Assembly (NCBI GenBank): GCA_048941605.1
Contig: JBHLNL010000067.1
Coordinates: 1-14,917, forward strand
Length of the DNA: 14,917 bases
Direction of reading: 5' to 3'
Source of the DNA: Loki-b32 sp048941605
GTDB lineage: Archaea; Asgardarchaeota; Lokiarchaeia; Sigyniarchaeales; SOKP01
The notes under the pieces were generated by a model, which saw only the letters and a list, made by a program, of their open reading frames with translations, made no database searches and was not told the DNA's origin. Made by a program: the position numbers and the translations under genes. Of the stretch, positions 7,369 to 14,500 are shown piece after piece; position 1 is the stretch's first letter, and the number at the start of each line of letters is the position of its first letter.

Positions 7369-7776
7369 CTACCTTTCTACTATAGTAAATCCTGTTTTTT
7401 CTAAAATGTTTACAGCTTCTTCCATAATCGTGTCTTCTACACGCAAAATAAGCATAGATTCATCTTTAACTAAAGTAGAGTAAAAATAGTCAATATTAAT
7501 ATCATTATCTCCTAGAGTTTTAGGTATCTCATATAATGCATCGGGATGATCATTTAATCTTACAGCAATGACTTCTGTCGTTGATAAAGTAAATTCTTTT
7601 TCTTCTAATAGATTGATACATTTTTCTGGGTTATCCACTAACGCCAATATTAATCCATATTCACTTGTTTTTGCTACTGTTAAGGCACGTATAAATATCT
7701 TATTATCCATGAGGAGTTTTATGAAATGTGCTAATTCCCCAGGACGATCCTCTAAATACACACTGAGCTGAATCAT
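7369..7776 (-). CDS. Tandem ACT domain protein
   Basis: This 135-residue protein consists of two ACT domains and nothing else. The first, about 2-66, has the ligand-site motif EDRPGELA (9-16). The second, about 69-130, starts VIAVRLNDHPDALYEI and ends LRVEDTIMEEAVNILEKTGF. Stand-alone tandem-ACT proteins of this type are common in archaea and anaerobic bacteria, often next to acyl-CoA or phenylacetate-CoA metabolism genes. They are thought to bind amino acids, but their targets are mostly unknown. The ATG at 7776 gives the standard MIQLSVYLE start; an in-frame TTG at 7785 was not used. It is the first gene of a same-strand run with acyl-CoA dehydrogenase (135 bases away) and etfBA, so it may report amino-acid supply to that pathway. 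Confidence 0.85.
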   Translation of the reverse strand: MIQLSVYLEDRPGELAHFIKLLMDNKIFIRALTVAKTSEYGLILALVDNPEKCINLLEEKEFTLSTTEVIAVRLNDHPDALYEIPKTLGDNDINIDYFYSTLVKDESMLILRVEDTIMEEAVNILEKTGFTIVER

Positions 7777-7846
7777 TTTTAACAAATTATTTCATAATAG
7801 TCAATGTTAATCTTTAATAATCCTTTTTTTTTAAATTTAGTAAATA

Positions 7847-7857
7847 AATTTTTATGA
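7847..7857 (+). promoter_or_regulatory. Candidate TATA box for the 7881 methyltransferase
   Basis: The sequence aatttttatga is centred about 28 bases before the ATG at 7881, the spacing expected for a leaderless archaeal transcript. No Shine-Dalgarno-like sequence precedes this ATG. It is in A+T-rich DNA, so confidence is limited. Confidence 0.33.
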
Positions 7858-7880
7858 ATAAATGATATTGAATTTATCTG

Positions 7881-8639
7881 ATGACAAAAGATTTTTACGA
7901 GAAACATAAAAATTTTTCTTATAGGACTTTGTCAGAGTACTATTTATCTCCTGGAATTAGGTGTAAATTTGATTTATTGAAAGAAATTATTGACTCTAGG
8001 AAAAATTTTTTATGCGGTATTGATCTTGGTTCATCTGGGAATTCTATCCTCTCTTTTTTAGATGGTATCAAACAGAAATCTTTTTTTGATATTGCTAGCT
8101 TTCCATTAAAACAATATGTAAAAGTATTTGCATGGCATCCTTTATGTGGTGACTTGATAAGATTACCATATAGGAATGAATCTTTTGATTTTGTGAGTGC
8201 TCTTGATGTTTTAGAGCATATTAAAAATGATAATTTAGCTATATCAGAAATAAGTAGGATTCTAAAGAAAAATGGAATAGTGATAATTACGGTTCCACAC
8301 AGTATGAAATATTACTCAACTCAAGATAGAATAATAGGGCATTTTAGAAGGTATGAAATAAATCAAATTATCTCACATTTCAAGAAATTTAATCTAAGGA
8401 ATCTATTAACTTTTGGGGTATATGGAAGATTAATGATAATAGCGGATATTCAATCTGCAAATCCAAAAAAAATAGAAGAGAATCTTATAAATTTAAGAAA
8501 TAAATATGAATCAAATACGATTTTCCAAAAAATTTGGAATATAATAGTTAGATTTATCTCTAAGTTAATGAAATTAGATGCTAAATATAGTTCTAAAAAT
8601 AGAATTAGAAATATCGGTTTAATTTTCATGAAGAAATAA
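7881..8639 (+). CDS. Class I SAM-dependent methyltransferase (Methyltransf_11-like)
   Basis: This 252-residue protein has motif I as GIDLGSSGNS (46-55), a somewhat degenerate glycine loop in which SSG replaces the common GCG/GTG. It then has GDLIRLPYRNESFDFVSALDVLEHI (90-114, the SFD..DVLEHI motif), and LKKNGIVIITVP (128-139). QDRIIGHFRRYE (148-159) follows; the D...GH.RRY block marks methyltransferases that often sit in polysaccharide and glycan-modification clusters. No glycosyltransferase is nearby here, so the substrate is unknown. The C-terminal 60 residues are basic and rich in helix formers and may touch a membrane or nucleic acid, but no clear transmembrane segment is seen. It is divergent from the tandem-ACT gene with a 104-base gap. 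Confidence 0.8.
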   Translation: MTKDFYEKHKNFSYRTLSEYYLSPGIRCKFDLLKEIIDSRKNFLCGIDLGSSGNSILSFLDGIKQKSFFDIASFPLKQYVKVFAWHPLCGDLIRLPYRNESFDFVSALDVLEHIKNDNLAISEISRILKKNGIVIITVPHSMKYYSTQDRIIGHFRRYEINQIISHFKKFNLRNLLTFGVYGRLMIIADIQSANPKKIEENLINLRNKYESNTIFQKIWNIIVRFISKLMKLDAKYSSKNRIRNIGLIFMKK

Positions 8640-8641
8640 GG

Positions 8642-8648
8642 TTTTTTT
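8642..8648 (+). terminator. Poly-T terminator after the 7881-8639 methyltransferase
   Basis: Seven T begin 2 bases after the TAA stop, in the 14-base gap before the convergent zinc-ribbon gene. There is no strong hairpin. This fits an archaeal U-tract terminator. Confidence 0.4.
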
Positions 8649-8653
8649 AAAAT

Positions 8654-9046
8654 TCAGTTAAAATTTTCTTCTTTTAATTTCTCGAAAAGTTGTTTGTATT
8701 CTTCGATATACTTTTCATCATTAGTTTCCTCAATTTTTTTGAGAAGAGCTATTGATCTTGATAAAATTTTAGATTTTTTTTTAATTTTATCGTAGAAAAT
8801 TTTCTTTTTTTCTTGTGATTCTTCCAATTCTAGTTTATCTTCATAATCCTTAATAGTTGTTTTGATTTGTTGCTGAGACTCAATAACAGATGATGCTAAT
8901 TGCTTTTTTCTTTCTTCTAATCTAATGCAATTTTCACATATTTTTTCAACCGATTTCGGTTGATCCTTTTTAACCATAAAAGGATTTCCACAACGAGCAC
9001 AGGGTACTAGCTTTAAAACAAATTTGTCGTTGTTAGAATCAGGCAT
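8654..9046 (-). CDS. Small zinc-ribbon / coiled-coil protein
   Basis: This 130-residue protein has two CxxC knuckles, CARC (C16, C19) and CENC (C37, C40), forming a likely zinc ribbon in the first 45 residues. From about residue 42 to the end it is highly charged (Lys/Glu rich) and predicted to be a long helix or coiled coil (EERKKQLASSVIESQQQ onward). I do not recognise a named family. Zinc-ribbon plus coiled-coil architecture suggests a protein- or nucleic-acid-binding adaptor, but that is only inference. It is not membrane bound. The ATG at 9046 is preceded by a TATA-like box at the right distance. It converges with the methyltransferase gene and diverges from the TauE/SafE transporter gene. 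Confidence 0.7.
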   Translation of the reverse strand: MPDSNNDKFVLKLVPCARCGNPFMVKKDQPKSVEKICENCIRLEERKKQLASSVIESQQQIKTTIKDYEDKLELEESQEKKKIFYDKIKKKSKILSRSIALLKKIEETNDEKYIEEYKQLFEKLKEENFN

Positions 9047-9068
9047 ATTCGGGTGAGAGGTGTTTTTT

Positions 9069-9079
9069 AATTTATATTA
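9069..9079 (-). promoter_or_regulatory. Candidate TATA box for the zinc-ribbon gene
   Basis: Read on the minus strand, this is taatataaatt, centred about 28 bases before the ATG at 9046. That spacing would give a leaderless or nearly leaderless transcript. The surrounding 9061-9130 segment is almost pure A+T, so other positions are possible. Confidence 0.33.
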
Positions 9080-9154
9080 ATAATATTATAATTATAATTT
9101 TGTTTTAATAATATATTATTATTCAATTTATCCTTCAAATTTTAGAAAACTAAT

Positions 9155-9170
9155 AATATCTTAAGATATT
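9155..9170. promoter_or_regulatory. 16-bp perfect palindrome upstream of TauE/SafE gene (candidate operator)
   Basis: AATATCTTAAGATATT is a perfect inverted repeat ending 9 bases before the ATG at 9180. A dimeric winged-helix repressor bound there would cover the expected transcription start of the transporter gene. Palindromes of this length can arise by chance about once per window of this size and A+T content, so its position rather than its existence is the argument. Confidence 0.35.
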
Positions 9171-9179
9171 TCACATTAT

Positions 9180-9974
9180 ATGGATATTGTCGCAGTTATT
9201 TTACTATTAATTGCTGGATATCTTTTTGGATTTATAAGCGTTATCGCAGGTATAGGCGGTGGAGTCTTTTTTGTTAGCTTTATGGTCCTATTATTTCTAA
9301 TTCCCATTAATATCGCAGTAGATACTTCTGCTTTTATAATATTAATTTCATCTGGAGCAGGATTCTTCACTTATTTTAAAGAAGAAAGACTTCATATTAA
9401 ACAGGTTATTATATTTGCTTCGTTTTCAATATTGGGAAGTATTTCGAGCACATTAATATTTATCTTTTTTAATTTAGATAGTACAATTTTAAAAATTTTA
9501 TTTGCATCGACGATTATGATAGGCGGATTAAATATGATATATAAGGCACTTAAGTCCATAAAGCCTAATCCAGATTTAAAGGAGTATGAGAACAATTTTA
9601 AGCTTCAAACTCATGACTACCAAACCAATTTGAAAAAATCCATTCCTCTCTTTTTCTTAGCAGGTTTTTGTGCAAATTTATTAGGTATTGGAGGAGGTAT
9701 TATCAATACTCCTGCTCTTCATATACTTCTCCATTATCCAATTCATAACGCTACAGCAATTTCTACAGGAATCATCTTTTTTACCGCAATCTATAATACT
9801 ATTGTTAAAAGCATTTTAGGCCAAATAAATTATTTAATAGGAATATTAATTGGATTAGGAGCAGTTTTAGGATCAATAACAGGAGCAAAAGTTTCTGGAA
9901 AAATGCCAAAAAGCTACTTACAATTTTTTGTTGCATTGATTTTAATTTTGTTGGCAATTAGAATGTATTTTTAG
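9180..9974 (+). CDS. TauE/SafE family membrane transporter
   Basis: This 264-residue integral membrane protein has about eight hydrophobic segments. Their approximate positions are 3-37, 43-66, 74-97, 103-122, 153-183, 189-210, 217-235 and 246-263. It has the two-fold repeat of the sulfite exporter TauE/SafE family. Each half carries a glycine-rich reentrant-type motif, AGIGGGVFF (23-31) and LGIGGGIINTPAL (168-180). A hydrophilic loop (about 124-152) joins the halves. Characterised members move sulfite, sulfoacetate or related organic anions across the cytoplasmic membrane. The substrate here is not determinable from sequence. The length matches the family. The start ATG directly follows a palindrome that could be an operator. 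It is divergent from the zinc-ribbon gene. Confidence 0.88.
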   Translation: MDIVAVILLLIAGYLFGFISVIAGIGGGVFFVSFMVLLFLIPINIAVDTSAFIILISSGAGFFTYFKEERLHIKQVIIFASFSILGSISSTLIFIFFNLDSTILKILFASTIMIGGLNMIYKALKSIKPNPDLKEYENNFKLQTHDYQTNLKKSIPLFFLAGFCANLLGIGGGIINTPALHILLHYPIHNATAISTGIIFFTAIYNTIVKSILGQINYLIGILIGLGAVLGSITGAKVSGKMPKSYLQFFVALILILLAIRMYF

Positions 9975-10060
9975 AATTTGATTATTAAAAAATTTTTAAA
10001 CTTTAAATCTTAAAATTTAATTGAAAAATAAATAGAAATAAATGAAAAAAGGTAATACAA

Positions 10061-10291
10061 ATGGTACAAGTAAAAGATATTGAGAAGCTTATGGATGATT
10101 TTATGATTGAATTAGATGATAAATTTATCGATATAAAACGGTATCTATTAACTGAATTTGAATGGAAGATAGATCCTCTAAAAAAATCTCAATTTGTAAT
10201 AAGAGGGATTCCAATAGAAGATGATAGAAAACTGAGTGATATTCTGAAATCATTTTTACCTGATGAAGTCATCACTCTTAAAGAAATTTAA
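10061..10291 (+). CDS. Small acidic protein of unknown function
   Basis: This 76-residue, strongly charged protein (many Asp/Glu and Lys) has no cysteine, no membrane segment and no motif I recognise. Its predicted layout is a long N-terminal helix (about 3-33), then a short strand-like QFVIRGIPIEDD (44-55), then a helix and a terminal strand (VITLKEI). It probably is real. An aaaggt sequence lies 7 bases before the ATG, one of the few Shine-Dalgarno-like sites in the window, and amino-acid composition is protein-like throughout. The stop is 2 bases before an ATG in the frame of the following methyltransferase, suggesting cotranscription and perhaps translational coupling. It could be an accessory subunit of that methyltransferase, but nothing proves this. 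Confidence 0.55.
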   Translation: MVQVKDIEKLMDDFMIELDDKFIDIKRYLLTEFEWKIDPLKKSQFVIRGIPIEDDRKLSDILKSFLPDEVITLKEI

Positions 10292-10293
10292 AA

Positions 10294-10437
10294 ATGAAAA
10301 ATAAACTTAATCTAATAATTGTGGTGTAATTAATTAAAACTGAAGAAGATATTGATTCTGAAATTTCTATTAAAAATCAAATAAAGAAATTTGCTATAGA
10401 TGGTCTTTATGGATTTAATACTATTATATTAATTGGT
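10294..10437 (+). other. Upstream in-frame extension of the methyltransferase, interrupted by TAA at 10327
   Basis: In the same frame as the methyltransferase at 10438, an ATG at 10294 opens 11 codons (MKNKLNLIIVV) and then meets TAA at 10327-10329. From 10330 the frame is open into the gene and reads EEDIDSEISIKNQIKKF and FAIDGLYGFNTIILIGMG. This looks like real protein: it matches the expected N-terminal helices that precede LGIF in winged-helix methyltransferases. No ATG, GTG or TTG lies between the TAA and 10438. A GGTG at 10323-10326 sits 6 bases before an ATT at 10333, which could be a non-standard start. Alternatives are a nonsense mutation, a base-call error, or true initiation at 10438 with a shortened protein. 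Confidence 0.5.
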
Positions 10438-11427
10438 ATGGGTAGACGTTTAGGTATTTTTAATTACTTGTATCAAAAAGCAAAATCATTATTTAGTTCT
10501 GGTGAAAATATTGAAGTAAATTTTACACCAAATGAACTTTCTGAAAATTTAAAATTGGATTTTAAGTATTTAGATGGTTGGATTCATTTAGCACTTGAAT
10601 GTGGTATTTTAGAGATTGTAGATTCTAATCAGAAGCTTTTAAAAACAGCTCCTTTCGTATATGAGTTACTTATTGACCGAAATAATAAGTCTTATATTGG
10701 AGGGTCTCTTGGTGCATTCTATTATATGGCTCCGACTCAAGATGTTTTAATAGATAATTTTAAAACGGGAAAAAAATGGAGTATATTAGATTTACCTGGA
10801 GAAATTATGATAGATTTACAAGAAAGAGGAGCTAGGTTTGGAACTCTGGTAGAAAGACTATTTTCTAAAAAATATGAAGATTTTTGTAATAATCTACAGA
10901 AACAAGGTACTATCCTTGAACTTGGATGTGGTTATGGTTTCAATCTTGAAACTTGGGCAAAAAAGTATAAAAATGTAAGCTTTGTGGGAATTGATATTGA
11001 TCCTATTGCTTTGACACATGCTAAAGAATTAATAGAGAAACATAATTGGAATGAAAGGATTGAGATTTTTGAAACAGAAATTGAAGAATATACCAGATCC
11101 ATCAATATTAAATTTGATCTAATTATTTTAAATCAGGTTCTTCATGAAATGAACTCTGATGAGAATTATCGAAGAGGCGTATTTAAAAATCTATATTCCT
11201 TGTTAAAGGATGATGGAATTTTACTTATTGGAGAGAGTATGATTCCTGATACTTTTGCTCCTAAAAAAGGATTTCAACTTTTTGATATTACACATAAGTT
11301 TACAGAAGTAAAAACTTCCTTGTTTTATGATGAAAGAACATTTCGAGAGTTTATCTCCTCAACACCCTTTAAAAGAGCAGAATTTCTCAGAGAGGGTGGG
11401 AGTAGTATATGGGTAATTAGAAAGTGA
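10438..11427 (+). CDS. Winged-helix plus class I SAM-dependent methyltransferase
   Basis: From the ATG at 10438 this is 329 residues. An N-terminal dimerisation/winged-helix-like region (about 1-110) contains LGIFNYL (5-11), FTPNELSENLKLDFKYLDGWIHLALECGILE (29-59) and APFVYELL (71-78). This is the layout seen in O-methyltransferase-like enzymes. The catalytic domain follows: motif I ILELGCGYGFNLE (159-171), VGIDIDP (183-189), NQVLHEM (232-238) and LLKDDGILLIGE (255-266). The HE dyad in NQVLHEM is typical of O-methyltransferase-type families. The substrate is unknown. The first ATG falls in the middle of the N-terminal helix, so the true protein probably begins further upstream (see the 10294-10437 entry). 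It lies downstream of, and probably is cotranscribed with, the 76-residue gene. The TGA stop is followed by a 171-base spacer. Confidence 0.82.
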   Translation: MGRRLGIFNYLYQKAKSLFSSGENIEVNFTPNELSENLKLDFKYLDGWIHLALECGILEIVDSNQKLLKTAPFVYELLIDRNNKSYIGGSLGAFYYMAPTQDVLIDNFKTGKKWSILDLPGEIMIDLQERGARFGTLVERLFSKKYEDFCNNLQKQGTILELGCGYGFNLETWAKKYKNVSFVGIDIDPIALTHAKELIEKHNWNERIEIFETEIEEYTRSINIKFDLIILNQVLHEMNSDENYRRGVFKNLYSLLKDDGILLIGESMIPDTFAPKKGFQLFDITHKFTEVKTSLFYDERTFREFISSTPFKRAEFLREGGSSIWVIRK

Positions 11428-11598
11428 AGATTAGCCCAGATATCTCCTCAATTTAACCTTTATTTACTTGTTATGCTTTTTTAATTAAATTTATTAATTA
11501 TAAAATGAAAAATTTGATCAATAAACTAAATAATAAGATATAGGGCAAATTATTTTGATCCTACTTTGAATGAATAAATTCACTCCTTGAGCTCTTAA
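11428..11598. other. Spacer between methyltransferase and TPR-nitrilase gene
   Basis: A T6 run at 11477-11482 may end the upstream transcript. The A+T-rich stretch 11484-11503 contains TATA-like sequence that could serve the next gene, giving a leader of roughly 80 bases. No RNA gene or convincing small gene is seen, and no Shine-Dalgarno site precedes the ATG at 11599. Confidence 0.3.
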
Positions 11599-14500
11599 AT
11601 GACAGAATTAACACAAGAAGATTTATTGGAAAGGGCATTATTGGAAGAAAGTGCTTATAATTGGAAAGAAGCGGCTAAACTATATGAGAAAATTGCAAAA
11701 TCTTATTTAGATAAAGGAAACAAGAAAAAAGCAGTCAAATTTTATCTTAAATCTGGTTATTCGTTTTATGATGCTGCTTGGGCTTCAGAAAATATGGAGG
11801 AATTGAAAGAAAATTCTGAAAACTTACTCAGAACCATGAAAAAAGCAGCTAATATCAATAAGGAAATTGGAAATTTATCTGATGAATTAGAATGTAAAGG
11901 AGTGATATCATTGACGCAAGCCTCATATTTTATGAAAAACAAGCAAGAAGTCCTAAATTCAGCTAAAGAATCTATAGAGAATCTTAATAAAGCTATTAAA
12001 CTCCATGATAAAGAAAAAGCAAGTAAAAATGATCTAGCGAGAAAACTATGCAATTACTCAGTAGCTACGGCTTTCTTAGTATACTTTAGTAATGATATAA
12101 GAGATGTAAATGAAACCTTACAAAAAGGTCTTGATTTTGCATATGAAGCATGGAAAATATCAAAAGATGTTAAGGATCTCAGATATCTGACTGATTCACT
12201 ATATTGGGAAATACTTTTATGGAATCAACTGACCATGTTAAAAGACTTCAAACAAGATAATAGATGGAAAGAATATTTAAGCAATTTCCTTCTTAGATGT
12301 GATGATAGTCTAAAAATTATAGGAGAATGTAAAAGTGCTCAAATTCTTGGATCTTTATATTTTGCGAGTGGTTTAGCCCATTTCTTTTTTGGGTTTCATT
12401 ATATCGAGGAAGAAATAGAGCAGAGAAAATATCTTGAGAATGGTATAAATTTAATTGAGAAAGGTATAGAATTTGCAAGAAATGCTGGAAATAATTTTGT
12501 TCTGATTGAATACTTATATAATATTAACTACTTCGCTCTAATGGCTGGTAGAATAAATTATTTACAAAAAAGAATTATTAGGGATATCAACGAGGCAATT
12601 AAGAAAGGAATGGGATTTAAGACGGCAAATTTACCTACCTACGTGCTTGCAAATTATTTACCCGCATTGTATTATTCGAATGTTGCCCAGATGAGCTTTT
12701 TCCCAGCAACTCAAAGGATTTCTTATGCTAAGAAAGGTATTGAGTATGCTCAAGAAGCATTAGAAAATTCAGTAAGTTGGATGGATTGTTTTTTAAACCA
12801 AGCAGCATCATGGTCATATTCTCAATTAATAAATCTAACGACAGTAAAAGAAGATCGTAAAAGATATATACACAAAATGATAAAGCATGCCAATCAGGCT
12901 AAAGAGAATGCTGAAAAGTTTGAAGGTGGATATTCTAGAGCTATAGGTTATTCTTCCCTGTATCGAGCTTATAGAACATTAGCAGATATTGCTGATAATA
13001 AACAAGAAAAAATCGAAATGCTAAAAATTGCTATTGATGCTAGTAAAAACTACGTAAAACATGCAATGGAATCCCGAACTGGCAAGATATCAGCTAGAAT
13101 ACGATTGGGGCTTTTATATGAAGAAATGGGGATTTTATCATTAAATAACGATATTCTTGTTCAAGCTAAAGAGTTGTTTGATAAATTGATAGATGAATGC
13201 ATTGAAAGGAAATATTACTCATACGCTGCTGCTGCATGTGAATACATTGCTAGGATCGAAGATAGATTAGGTAATCATAATGTCTCCGCAAGTTATTATG
13301 AAAAAGCTAAAATTACACATTTGGAATCATTGAAAAATGTTGAGTATAAATTGCTTAAAAATAGAATTAATGAAAAAATAAACTATGTTAATGCTTGGAG
13401 CTTTATAGAAAACGCAAAAACATATCATAAAAAAGAGAATCACCTTAAAGCTAAAGAAAGTTATGAAAAAGCTTTCGAAATTCTAAAAGTTCTGCCAAAT
13501 TTTAGGTATGAATCTATATATCACGCTGCTTGGGCAGTACAGGAAGAAGCTGAACAACTCAGTAAACTTGAGAAACATCATGATGCTACAGAAAAGTATG
13601 AAAAAACTAAAACTTTGTTTGATGATTCTATAAAAGTTATGGAGGAATTTAGTGATAAAACTAAAGATAAATTCACAATTGAACGAATTAAAAAACTTGA
13701 AAAAGTAGCACGATTAAGAATTAAATATTGTTCTGCCAGAGCGAACATAGAAAAAGCAAGAATTCTTGGAAAAAAAGGTGAATATTGTGCATCTGCTGAG
13801 TTATTTGCATTAGCTGCATCGGAATTTAGAGATGTTTGTAATCTCTTTAAAACTGAACGCGAGCGAGGAGAACTTGAGGCTGTTTATTATCTTTGCAGGG
13901 CTTGGGAAAGTATGGAACTTGCAGAAAAATATTCTGACCCAAAAAGATTTGCAGAGGCAGCGAATCTGTTCATAAAAGCAAGTCAACTTTTCAGTGATAG
14001 TAAATTAAAATTACTCACAACTGGAAATTCTGCTTTTTGTCAAGCACTTGAATTAGGATGTGAATTTGATGAAATTCTTGAATACAATATAAAAGCGGAA
14101 TTGTATCCAAAGATAAAGTCTATATTAAGAAAAGCAGCTTCTTCCTATGAAAGGGGTGGTTTTGAAAATGGAGGAAACTGGGCTTTAGCAACTTCAACTT
14201 ATTTTGACGCTGCCTGGTCTCTGATTCAAGCTGATGAAGAATTAGAATTTGGAGAAAGGAAGAGACTCTTAGGAATTGGATCTGAGTATCTAAAATCTGC
14301 AGCTGAACTTTTTAGTAAAGCTGGTTACCATGATAAGGAAAAAGAGGTATTAAAACGTTTAAACATGATTGAAAAGGAAGAAAAGATTATATTTTCAGCC
14401 TTGAATTCAATTAAAAAACCAAATATTTCAGGTAGTACTGTTGGAATTATTGCTCCAACTTGTTCATTAGAAACAAGTCAATCCCCAAGATTGGGTGAAG

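Noticed and set aside
7336..7404. 22-codon plus-strand frame (MGLNNEEIDLILPFYY...) between the ACT and dehydrogenase genes
   Set aside because: It is very short, overlaps the 3' end of the ACT gene on the other strand, and has no supporting start signals beyond chance.
7777..7785. TTG start three codons before the ACT-protein ATG
   Set aside because: The first ACT strand begins at the ATG (MIQLSVYLE), which is the normal start for such proteins.
9047..9179. A+T-rich region as a replication origin
   Set aside because: It is short, without repeated origin-box-like elements, and there is no orc1/cdc6 gene in the window; promoters of the two divergent genes explain it.
10327..10329. TAA as a programmed recoding site for a special amino acid
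   Set aside because: Known archaeal recoding uses TGA (selenocysteine) or TAG (pyrrolysine), not TAA, and no structural element was seen nearby.
11766..12053. Minus-strand open frame of 95 codons
   Set aside because: It is antisense to the continuous TPR-nitrilase reading frame, and its Ser/Phe/Leu-rich composition is what Lys/Glu/Ala-rich coding gives on the other strand.
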